Shown one piece after another: positions 7,150-14,646 of a stretch of 39,531 nucleotides of DNA (position 1 is its first letter; the number at the start of each line of letters is the position of its first letter). A program made the translations under genes and the position numbers. The DNA comes from an uncultured Actinomycetes bacterium. GTDB taxonomy: Bacteria; Actinomycetota; Acidimicrobiia; Acidimicrobiales; Acidimicrobilacustridaceae. The notes below the pieces were generated by a model. That model did not search any database and was not told the origin of the DNA. It saw only the letters and a program-made list of their open reading frames with translations. Location of the stretch: the NCBI GenBank assembly GCA_937927725.1, contig CALBSE010000021.1, forward strand, positions 1-39,531, read 5' to 3'.

Positions 7150-8121
7150 ATGGACCCTGCACGATTTTTCGCAGCATCACGGGTCCTCATCGTGGCCGGG
7201 AAGGGAGGCGTGGGCAAAAGCACCATGTCCGCAGCTCTGGCCCGCACCGCCGCTGGGGCCGGATTGTCCACCCTTTTGGTCCGTCTGACCCCTGGTGGCC
7301 CTATCAGCCGCCTCTTTGCCACACCTGAGCTCACGGGCCTTGAACAGACCCTCCACGCGGGCGGTGGCCCTTCCGGCGACGCGGATGTCCGAGGCCGTCT
7401 GGTGACCCCTGACGAGGCTCTGGCCCAGTATTTGGCCGACCACGGACTGGCTCGCATCACCCGCCGCCTGGTGTCCTCTGGCGCCATTGATGTGGTGACT
7501 ACGGCCGCCCCCGGCATTCGGGATCTCCTCGTTCTCGGACGGGTCAAGGCCTTCGAGGCGTCGGCCGATGCCGACCTCATCGTCCTCGATGCCCCGGCCG
7601 CAGGCCACGCGGTCTCCTTCCTGCAATCACCGACCGGTCTGCGCGGTGCTGTCGGGGCTGGCCCCATCGCGACGCAGGCCGACGAGGTACTCGAGATGCT
7701 CGCCGACCCAACGCGGTGCCGAGTCATGCTCGCGACCCTTGCCGAGGAAACACCGGTGAATGAAGTCGTCGAAACTGCGTTTGCACTTGAAGACGAAATC
7801 GGCGTCGCCCTCGGACCGGTGATTGTGAACGGACTCGTCGAATTGCCCGAAGGACTCGACGCGGACCTTGATGCTCTCATCGCCGCCTGCTCAACGAAAC
7901 TCTCTAAGGTCGACATCGCTGAACTTCGCAATGCCGCAGCGTTCAGGTTGAAATGGGCGGCGCGACAGAACGAACAAGTCGAGCGTCTTTCCGAACTGTT
8001 ACCGCTCGCACAACTTCGAACACCATATGTATTCACGACCGAACCCGGTCCTGCTGAACTCGAAACGTTGTCAAGCGCGCTCACCTTCGGAATCAGAGAA
8101 CTCACCGAGGATGACGCATGA
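7150..8121 (+). CDS. ArsA/GET3-like ATPase, subunit 1 of a pair
   Basis: SIMIBI-class P-loop ATPase of 323 aa. The deviant Walker A motif is VAGKGGVGKSTMSAALA near residue 15, with both the signature Lys (GKGG) and the P-loop Lys. The switch/Walker B region is DLIVLDAPAAGHAVSFL near residue 140. It is shorter than classical ArsA (about 580 aa), and I see no metal-binding Cys triad. In actinobacteria such proteins occur as adjacent pairs (Rv3679/Rv3680, called BagA/BagB) thought to act as a heteromer; the cargo is not settled. ATG at 7150 follows GAGGGG. Its stop overlaps the start of the second subunit by ATGA, so the two are translationally coupled. Confidence 0.85.
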   Translation: MDPARFFAASRVLIVAGKGGVGKSTMSAALARTAAGAGLSTLLVRLTPGGPISRLFATPELTGLEQTLHAGGGPSGDADVRGRLVTPDEALAQYLADHGLARITRRLVSSGAIDVVTTAAPGIRDLLVLGRVKAFEASADADLIVLDAPAAGHAVSFLQSPTGLRGAVGAGPIATQADEVLEMLADPTRCRVMLATLAEETPVNEVVETAFALEDEIGVALGPVIVNGLVELPEGLDADLDALIAACSTKLSKVDIAELRNAAAFRLKWAARQNEQVERLSELLPLAQLRTPYVFTTEPGPAELETLSSALTFGIRELTEDDA

Positions 8122-9194
8122 CCTCGCTCTCAACTCTTCTCGAACAACAGTCAGTCATCGTGTGTGTGGGCGCTGGCGGCGTCGGAAAGACGACGACTGC
8201 AGCCGCACTCGCACTTGAAGCAGCTCGACTCGGTCGTCGGGTATGTGTCGTCACCATTGATCCCGCTCGCCGACTTTCCGATGCGATGGGTTTCGACCCC
8301 GACCGCGCCATCGGCAACACACCACAACAAATTGACGTCGAGGCAACGGGCGAACTGTGGGCGGTGATGCTCGATACGTCGACAACATTCGACGCGCTTA
8401 TTCGCACCTACGCTCCGAGCGACGACCAGGCGCAACGCATCCTCACTAACGATTTCTATCGAAACATTGCCGATTCGATGTCGGGCGCGCATGAATACAT
8501 GGCGATGGAAAAGCTGTACGAACTTCACAACGATGAACGATTCGACCTTGTCGTTGTCGACACACCCCCAACAAGTAACGCCATAGATTTTCTTGAAGCC
8601 CCCGACCGCATTACAAGCTTTCTTGATCATCGCCTCTACAAAGTGCTCGTTACGCCAAGCGGTGGTCTGGCAAAAGTCGTGAACTTCGCGGCACAAGGTT
8701 TCCTGCGCACGGTCGCTCGCATTGTGAGCGCGTCCGTCGTTGACGATGCAATCGAATTCTTTGCGACATTCGACGGAATGGAAGAAGGGTTCCGAGGCCG
8801 AGCGGTTGCAGTGCACGATCTGCTCGTTGCTGACGACACGGCATTCGTTCTCGTCACGGTTCCTCGCAATGACACCATCGACGACGCGGCCGCGTTTATC
8901 GAAACACTCGCCGAGGCCGACATCGCGGTCGATGCGATCGTGGTCAACCGAGTGCATCCCTCGTTCGGCGCAGACCGTCTCGACGGACTTTCCGACGGAC
9001 CGCTCGCCCCCTTCATTACCGTTCTCCATGAGTCTCAGGCCGTGGCCGCGGGACAGGACACGGTTCTGGCCTCGCTCACCGAGGAATTGCCTGCCGGCGC
9101 CGTGGTGAGGATTCCTTTCCTTGATGCCGATGTCCACGATCTCAATGGCCTCGCGTCCCTCGCCCAGTGGCTCACCCCGAAGGGGACTCCCTGA
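8118..9194 (+). CDS. ArsA/GET3-like ATPase, subunit 2 of a pair
   Basis: 358 aa, the larger partner. The Walker A is CVGAGGVGKTTTAAALALEA: the P-loop Lys is present, but the signature Lys of the deviant motif (expected as KGGVGK) is Ala. Further marks are VVTIDPARRLSDAMG (switch-I-like Asp), FDLVVVDTPPTSNAIDFL (switch II), and VVNRVHP (the adenine-side motif of the family). A probable membrane-facing helical part follows (GGLAKVVNFAAQGFLRTVARIV). It begins at the ATG overlapping the stop of subunit 1. With one partner carrying the signature Lys and the other not, the pair would be an asymmetric heterodimer. A classical arsenite pump role is unlikely, because no arsB or arsR is nearby. Confidence 0.85.
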   Translation: MTSLSTLLEQQSVIVCVGAGGVGKTTTAAALALEAARLGRRVCVVTIDPARRLSDAMGFDPDRAIGNTPQQIDVEATGELWAVMLDTSTTFDALIRTYAPSDDQAQRILTNDFYRNIADSMSGAHEYMAMEKLYELHNDERFDLVVVDTPPTSNAIDFLEAPDRITSFLDHRLYKVLVTPSGGLAKVVNFAAQGFLRTVARIVSASVVDDAIEFFATFDGMEEGFRGRAVAVHDLLVADDTAFVLVTVPRNDTIDDAAAFIETLAEADIAVDAIVVNRVHPSFGADRLDGLSDGPLAPFITVLHESQAVAAGQDTVLASLTEELPAGAVVRIPFLDADVHDLNGLASLAQWLTPKGTP

Positions 9195-9202
9195 CCTGAT
9201 GG

Positions 9203-9232
9203 TTGGGCGAAACCGGTGCCAGCCGGTACTGT
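9203..9232 (+). promoter_or_regulatory. Leaderless promoter of the receiver-domain gene
   Basis: TTGGGC (9203-9208), an 18-bp spacer, TACTGT (9227-9232), then seven bases to the GTG start at 9240. There is no Shine-Dalgarno. The promoter begins within ten bases of the upstream stop codon. Confidence 0.6.
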
Positions 9233-9239
9233 CTGCGCC

Positions 9240-9671
9240 GTGCCCACCATCCTTCTCGCCACCGATGCCGACTGGATCCTCGAAGAGGTCGATGCCGCTC
9301 TGGCTGACGCTTCGACCAACGTCTACCGAGTGCGAGCAGGCATTGATGTGCTTCAGGCCATCACCCAGTTGACCCCCGACCTCGTCATCATCGATGAACA
9401 GATCGGCAACATGGGTGGCATCGCCACCTGCATGGCCATTCGTAACGCAGAAGGCATGGATGCCATCCCGATCACGGCCGTTCTCGTACTGCTCGACCGA
9501 GCCCACGACGTGTTCCAGGTCCAACGCTGCGATGCCGACGGCTACCTCGTGAAGCCGCTTGATTCACTGCGATTGCGCAAGGCCGCCGATGCGTTGTTGG
9601 CCGGAGAGGCCTACGCCGACCCGATCAGCCTTGCGTCAGGTGACGCTGCCGATCTGGCCTTCCAGGCCTGA
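9240..9671 (+). CDS. Stand-alone CheY-like receiver-domain protein
   Basis: 143 aa with one receiver domain and no output domain. The alternating hydrophobic beta/alpha pattern, the acidic pair at the end of beta1 (LLATDADW), the phospho-acceptor Asp in DLVIIDEQIGNMGG, and the beta5 Lys-Pro (DGYLVKPLD) are visible. The conserved Thr/Ser at the end of beta4 is not evident: the segment reads ITAVLVLLDRAHD, with Leu and Asp where LTA is usual, so signalling may be atypical. The GTG at 9240 is preferred over the upstream in-frame start at 9216 because the proposed -10 box lies between them and the product then starts PTILLATD. No histidine kinase is in the window. It precedes the tRNA gene by about 50 bp. 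Confidence 0.75.
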   Translation: MPTILLATDADWILEEVDAALADASTNVYRVRAGIDVLQAITQLTPDLVIIDEQIGNMGGIATCMAIRNAEGMDAIPITAVLVLLDRAHDVFQVQRCDADGYLVKPLDSLRLRKAADALLAGEAYADPISLASGDAADLAFQA

Positions 9672-9704
9672 GATCCGGCTTTCGTCGCAACCGAGGTCGT
9701 CCGA

Positions 9705-9710
9705 TAGGGT
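9705..9710 (+). promoter_or_regulatory. Possible -10 box for tRNA-Pro
   Basis: TAGGGT lies 12 bases before the tRNA, leaving room for a short 5' leader removed by RNase P. TTCGTC at 9681-9686 is the best -35 candidate at an 18-bp spacing, but it is weak. Confidence 0.35.
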
Positions 9711-9722
9711 GACCACTCCTTA

Positions 9723-9799
<77 letters not shown>

Positions 9800-9805
9800 C
9801 AACGA

Positions 9806-9836
9806 AAAGGGCCCCGACTATTGGTCGGGGCCCTTT
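9806..9836. terminator. Bidirectional terminator between tRNA-Pro and R1
   Basis: A perfect 13-bp stem (9806-9818 with 9824-9836, AAAGGGCCCCGAC) with a 5-base loop. It ends in TTT on the plus strand (after the tRNA) and TTTT on the minus strand (after R1, whose stop is at 9862), so it can serve both convergent units. Confidence 0.88.
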
Positions 9837-9861
9837 CGCAACGCTTCGGCGCTATGACCAG

Positions 9862-12800
9862 TTACAGCCAAGCGCCCCTCGAGCCGAACGAATATCGCTC
9901 GAGCTGCTGAGACACGCGAACGGAAGACAACAGGCTGAAGCTGGACTCAGCCGACGCCGGACGGAACGATCCTGCATCGCCAAGTCCATCAAGAATGCTG
10001 CTCGCTCGCATCATTGCGCGCACACCCTCTGGGTCGCTTTGCTTCACAACTGATTTCATTGAGTAGGACATCTGGCTCTCACGGAAGCCGTTAGGGATCG
10101 GAATATCGTCGACGATTTGCAGGGAGACGCGGGGTGGAGCTTTTGCCGCCAGCATCTCGTCACGGTTGTAAATCATTTCCATCTTTTGACTGAATCGACT
10201 CGTCCAACCCGAGGTGTAACTCGAGCTTCGGTAGGAAGTCGCCGACATCGCATCAGGCTGAGCGGCGGCACCATTGACATTGCCACCAGCTTGATTCTGC
10301 GCTCTCGCCCATTTCACTCGGCCGACAATGCCGCCACCAAGTGCGCCGGCAAGGATCGAAATCCCCAATCGAGTGGCCGAGAATGAGGTCTGGCCTGTAA
10401 CGGCGTATTCGATCGCGTGGGAAAGACCCGCCACCGCAGCGCCAGCGATTGCACCGACTAATACTCCAACGAGTGCTCCACGAGCAGGCGCAACTAACGC
10501 ACCCACTGCGAATGCAGCCAGGCCAGTAAGCCCGTTAATCAGCCAGTTCTCCGATTCATTACCGCTCGGATCGGAGTTGTTCACCGGGTCCTGGTTGACG
10601 TAGTCGTAGCCATTGGCCGAACCGCCAACCTTGGGATCGAGCTGTGCGAATCGTCCCAGCGCAGGGATGTACACACGTGCACCCATGAGTTGGTAGTTCG
10701 TCTTCAAAGCCTCAGACTCGTTGCCAGTTACAGCTTCCCATGTGGTGTTGGGAAGACCCGCCAGCGGAGCGTTCGGCACCGTAAGTACCTGACCATAGGG
10801 ATCAAAAACTTGAGGTGTTCCTTGCAACACACCGGCATCGTTGGTTTCGAAGAACAAATCACCACCGAGTGAGGTGAACTGCAATCGAGCACCTCTCGGC
10901 CCGTCGAGCTGCTTCGTGACACCAACACCGCCAGGCAATGAGTACTGCAACGCGTACGGCTTCGAATCCGCGTTGAGCAACACGCCACTTGCTGAGTAGC
11001 GAATGGTGCCCGCATCGGAACCACCAGTCGTCGTCTTCGTGATGACCGAACCAGAGAAATCACGTTCGTAGTTGACGGTGATCGTGCCGTCGGTTGCACT
11101 CAACACGTTGTTCGCCTTGTCGTAGGTGAACGAATCGAGCCCGACGGTGAGCGCATTGCCCTGCGCGTCGTAGGTGATACCTGCAGAAGCTGCTGGATCG
11201 GTCGTTGACGTCAGTTGCGAGGCTTGGTTGTAGGTATAGGTGTAGTCGCCAGTCACCGCACCGTTCGTCGCAACCTTCTGCGTCAAACGATTCGATGCGT
11301 CATCGAACGTCCAGTTCCAAGCTTTTGCCGTCGGCACCAAACCAGCCGTCACTGTTGCGGCTGACAAGCGGCCATTACTGTCGTGCGTGAATGCAAACGT
11401 TGATGAGCCCGAAGGCGCTACAAACGTTTCGCCGGAAACATTGCCTCCGGCCGAGACCTGTCGAGAGTTCGAAAATGCACCAGACGGGGTTGTCCATGCA
11501 TTCGACACGAGACGGTTCTGCTCATTAAACGAGTTTGTGACAACGACACCATTGCCGTAGTCGATCGACTTCACCGTTGCGTCCGGGTTGTACGAAAGCG
11601 TTGCTTGGGTCTTGCCATCGACATCAGTGGAAACGAGCCAACCGCGCGCGTCGTAGGTATTGGTCGTAACGACTGGGGCAACACCTGGAGCAGTGAGGGT
11701 CGTCGACGAGGTGTTCCCCGTGCGCTGGTCATAGGTGTAACGGGTCTCGATGCCATAACGATCGACCGAACGAATGGTTCGACCAGCAAGATCGATTTCC
11801 ACTCGAGTCGTGGTCGTCGTCGAACCCACAGTCTGAGTTGCTTCCATGATGAGCGGGTTCCCGCCAACCGCAAAGTTGTTCACGGTCTTATAGGTCGAAC
11901 CCATTCCCACGAGTTCGATCGAAAGCGTCTGACCAGCAGGACCGTAGGTATTGCAGGACAACACTCCACCCGGAAGCTGTGCAGCAACGACATCGCCTGA
12001 CGCGTCGAGCCACTGTGTGGTGGTCGGGCCATTACCGCCGTCGACACCTGGGGCAATGGTGGACTTTGATCCGCCGCCCTGATTCGCTGACTTCGCACCG
12101 GGGCACGAAGACTTCGCTGATTCCTTATCGCCCCAGTAGGTGTACTTGTAGGCCGCGCCGGTTGCACTGGTGACTGCCGTCTGGCGATTCCAGCCACCCT
12201 TGCCCGCGCCACCGCCTTCATAGGCGAAGGTCATCTTTGAGCCGGCCTGGTTGACACGAGACGAGACTCGGCCCGTTGCCGGCTCAAGGTACGAAGACTT
12301 TGAAATGTTTTCGGAAATCGCATTAACCGCAGATGGGTCTGTGGCCTTCGTCGTTGTCATATAGCCGTAGCCGGGACGAAGAGCATCGACCGGAATCGAC
12401 TGTGCACTACCGCCGGTATCAGGCCCTGACCATGTCACGTCCATCGACGACGCTGACGTCGAAGACGCAAGATCGATACGAAGCTGATTCGCTCCTGCGG
12501 AAAGTGGCAACGCATCACAAGCGCCGTCGACGCAAAGAACATTGTTGACGCGCACCTTTGCGTTGGTGTTCCCCGATGCGATCTTGTACGCACCGGCGGT
12601 CTTCACTTCAAGCACACCCGTCATCAAGCCCGACCAGCCGCCGTTGTTACCTGCTGGCGATTTGTCCCAGTTCACGGTGAGCGAAGGTGCCAGCACATCG
12701 TTGACGCGAGGTCCGAGTTCTTGGATGCCATTTGCACCGGTATCGGAGGTGCTTGGCCAATAGGTGACATCGAGACCCTTCATGGCGATGCCATCAGGAG

Positions 12801-14478
12801 ACGCATCGAATGCTTGGTCGTACTCTCTCAACGTTGACTGCGAATCGTTGATCCCTCCCTTTGTCGGACCCCACGACTGCACGAGGTTCCCGCCCTCATA
12901 ACGATTCACCGTGGTGAGACCGGAATAGTCGGTGGCGGAAAGCAACTGACCGCTCGCGAGATCCCAGTTATTCGTCAACGTAAGCCCAGCGGAATTCGTT
13001 GCCGAAAGCGTGAAGAACGTGGTCGGGTCGAACAACACCGACATGATTTGGCCGCCGAAACATGAGTCTGACACTGCAGTGGAATTCGAGCTGGAGTAGT
13101 CATACGTGCGCGCACAACGCGTTGCCCCCGCCGCCGAAGCCGGCTCGGTCATGGTGGCGACTTTGCCTTCAGGTGTGTAAGTGAGTTCTGTCCAGAACTG
13201 TGAATCATCCGCACCAATCAGGTTCGATGCGGCAGCAGACGCGACCAGCGGTGAGCGCGTACGTGCGATGCGTCCAGCGGCGTCGTACGCGATATCGAGA
13301 ACACTCGCGCCCGCACCCTTCGCTTCAGGGAAATCAACAATGCGGGCGATGGAGGGACTCTGTCCAGGAATATCGACGTAGTAAACAGCGGATGTTGAGC
13401 CATCCCAGAACTTCACCTGACACAACATGCCGGCAGGTGCCGCAACAAACCCTGTGATTGGCTTTGGGCAACTGCCGCCGCCGTACACAAACGTGATCTC
13501 GCGACCAGAAACGGGGTCGGACACCGACTGGATGCGTCCCCCGGCCCACTTCTGCCCGAGCATCGGATTGTCCTTACCTGTGATGCTTGAGAGGTAGCCA
13601 ACGCCAGAGTCACCATCAATGGCGAAAACCGCCGTCGAGCTTTTCGTTGTCACCGAATAGGTTCCGTCTGAGTTCCTAATCAGCACCGGTGCGAGTCCGT
13701 TGGAGTTCACATCGCTCGTGCCAAGTTGTACGGGGTTGAACGAACCGCCAGCACCTTCGCGATAGTTCGCAACCGAACCGTTGGTGCTGATCAGCCCAAC
13801 GCTTCCATCGGCCCACTGATTCAAACGTGTGTAGGGGAAACTCGATGCCGCCTGCAGACTCCAGCCGGCCGGAACGCCAACTTCGTCGGGATTCGATGGT
13901 TGGAACTGCAAACCGAAGCCAACTGATCCTGGGAGCGCTCCCATCGAATGCGATGACCATGCAAGAGATTCCTCGCCCGACGACAGAGCGATGTTGACAC
14001 CGCCACCCGAATCGAACTGCTGAACCTCAGACATCTGCAGATCGACCATGAACGAGCCACCAACTGCGTTCTGGCCCGCGCTGGTCGCCTTCCATGTGTA
14101 CACATTTCCCTGCTGCAAACCGGCGCCGGTTGGCACGCGAGTGCTGTTGCCCGTTTCGGCGTAGGTCTTCGTGCCGAATGCGCTCTTTCCGTCGCTCAAG
14201 TCACTCAGCGTGAACGTCCATGCACCAGAGCCACCTGGGACCGACAGCGTTGGCGAAAGCGACGTCGACACCCATGAGTCCGGGGTAAGTACTGCACCGT
14301 AGAAGGCGGGCACGCGCTCGCCCGTCGCGTTGGTAGACGGAAGCGCCGCGAGTGTCGTTGGATCGCCAGCACCACCCGAAGCCGAACGTTCTTTCGAAGG
14401 CGAAGAGGAACATGCCGAGGCGACAAGGGCTAGCGAAAGTCCTACGGCAATGAGCGAAACAGCAGAACGGCGGCGCAT
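9862..14478 (-). CDS. R1: PA14-RHS lipoprotein with divergent C-terminal tail
   Basis: 1538 aa, probably exported by Sec and anchored as a lipoprotein: signal MRRRSAVSLIAVG, lipobox VASAC, lipid Cys 23. Domains in order: beta-rich N-terminal region (about 40-150), RHS shell, a PA14-like domain (about 567-689: GLDVTYW, WSGLMTG, TAGAYKI, RVNNVL, MDVTWSGPD), YD repeats (for example DRYGIETRYTYDQRTGN), then the RHS core close ALGRFAQLDPKVGG to DPSG (about 1303-1306). A hydrophobic Gly/Ala-rich segment (about 1307-1403) precedes a 135-residue Ser-rich tail with no motif I recognise. Many Cys pairs (SCPK/MLCQ, RCAR/DSCFGG, LCVDGAC) suggest disulfides outside the cell. ATG at 14478 is chosen over an extension to 14502 because GGAG lies eight bases before it and the lipid Cys then falls at 23, as in all paralogues. 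It is the last gene of the array. Confidence 0.9.
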   Translation of the reverse strand: MRRRSAVSLIAVGLSLALVASACSSSPSKERSASGGAGDPTTLAALPSTNATGERVPAFYGAVLTPDSWVSTSLSPTLSVPGGSGAWTFTLSDLSDGKSAFGTKTYAETGNSTRVPTGAGLQQGNVYTWKATSAGQNAVGGSFMVDLQMSEVQQFDSGGGVNIALSSGEESLAWSSHSMGALPGSVGFGLQFQPSNPDEVGVPAGWSLQAASSFPYTRLNQWADGSVGLISTNGSVANYREGAGGSFNPVQLGTSDVNSNGLAPVLIRNSDGTYSVTTKSSTAVFAIDGDSGVGYLSSITGKDNPMLGQKWAGGRIQSVSDPVSGREITFVYGGGSCPKPITGFVAAPAGMLCQVKFWDGSTSAVYYVDIPGQSPSIARIVDFPEAKGAGASVLDIAYDAAGRIARTRSPLVASAAASNLIGADDSQFWTELTYTPEGKVATMTEPASAAGATRCARTYDYSSSNSTAVSDSCFGGQIMSVLFDPTTFFTLSATNSAGLTLTNNWDLASGQLLSATDYSGLTTVNRYEGGNLVQSWGPTKGGINDSQSTLREYDQAFDASPDGIAMKGLDVTYWPSTSDTGANGIQELGPRVNDVLAPSLTVNWDKSPAGNNGGWSGLMTGVLEVKTAGAYKIASGNTNAKVRVNNVLCVDGACDALPLSAGANQLRIDLASSTSASSMDVTWSGPDTGGSAQSIPVDALRPGYGYMTTTKATDPSAVNAISENISKSSYLEPATGRVSSRVNQAGSKMTFAYEGGGAGKGGWNRQTAVTSATGAAYKYTYWGDKESAKSSCPGAKSANQGGGSKSTIAPGVDGGNGPTTTQWLDASGDVVAAQLPGGVLSCNTYGPAGQTLSIELVGMGSTYKTVNNFAVGGNPLIMEATQTVGSTTTTTRVEIDLAGRTIRSVDRYGIETRYTYDQRTGNTSSTTLTAPGVAPVVTTNTYDARGWLVSTDVDGKTQATLSYNPDATVKSIDYGNGVVVTNSFNEQNRLVSNAWTTPSGAFSNSRQVSAGGNVSGETFVAPSGSSTFAFTHDSNGRLSAATVTAGLVPTAKAWNWTFDDASNRLTQKVATNGAVTGDYTYTYNQASQLTSTTDPAASAGITYDAQGNALTVGLDSFTYDKANNVLSATDGTITVNYERDFSGSVITKTTTGGSDAGTIRYSASGVLLNADSKPYALQYSLPGGVGVTKQLDGPRGARLQFTSLGGDLFFETNDAGVLQGTPQVFDPYGQVLTVPNAPLAGLPNTTWEAVTGNESEALKTNYQLMGARVYIPALGRFAQLDPKVGGSANGYDYVNQDPVNNSDPSGNESENWLINGLTGLAAFAVGALVAPARGALVGVLVGAIAGAAVAGLSHAIEYAVTGQTSFSATRLGISILAGALGGGIVGRVKWARAQNQAGGNVNGAAAQPDAMSATSYRSSSYTSGWTSRFSQKMEMIYNRDEMLAAKAPPRVSLQIVDDIPIPNGFRESQMSYSMKSVVKQSDPEGVRAMMRASSILDGLGDAGSFRPASAESSFSLLSSVRVSQQLERYSFGSRGAWL

Positions 14479-14483
14479 GAAAG

Positions 14484-14517
14484 TCTCCGAAGTTGAGGGC
14501 AATGCAAACTTCAGAGA
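14484..14517 (-). promoter_or_regulatory. Dyad pairing the Shine-Dalgarno of R1
   Basis: On the minus strand an 11-base 5' arm (complement of 14507-14517) pairs with the 3' arm AACTTCGGAGA (complement of 14484-14494) that contains the GGAG ribosome site; the loop is TGCATTGCCCTC. Ten pairs are Watson-Crick and one is G-U. It could mask the ribosome site in RNA, if the transcript includes the whole 5' arm. Confidence 0.6.
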
Positions 14518-14551
14518 CCATAGCAGTCTTGGGTCAACAGCGTTGACTCAA
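14517..14551 (-). promoter_or_regulatory. Shared operator dyad and extended -10 of R1
   Basis: Core GTCAAC-N3-GTTGAC at 14533-14547, extending to 10-bp arms with one mismatch (14529-14551). Ten bases further on the minus strand is TATGGT (14517-14522), preceded by TG-N, an extended -10. The dyad covers the -35 position, and no consensus -35 is seen, so a bound regulator would sit on the promoter. Confidence 0.7.
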
Positions 14552-14588
14552 CGCGAGCGGGACCGACTGAACTCGCCCTCGGGGGATC

Positions 14589-14633
14589 AAGGGAGTGAGG
14601 CGCCTGAAGTGGTTTTCGACGCCTCACTCCCTT
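14589..14633 (-). terminator. Hairpin terminator of R2
   Basis: Perfect 14-bp arms (14589-14602 with 14620-14633) around a 17-base loop, starting 13 bases after the R2 stop codon. A short TT follows on the minus strand but no long U-tract, which is common in high-GC bacteria. Confidence 0.75.
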
Positions 14634-14646
14634 TCTGAATCTCGTT

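Noticed and set aside
14479..14502. Eight-residue extensions (MPSTSETF or similar) of R1, R2 and R3 from an upstream TTG
   Set aside because: The Shine-Dalgarno GGAG lies inside the extension, and the internal ATG starts align across all paralogues.
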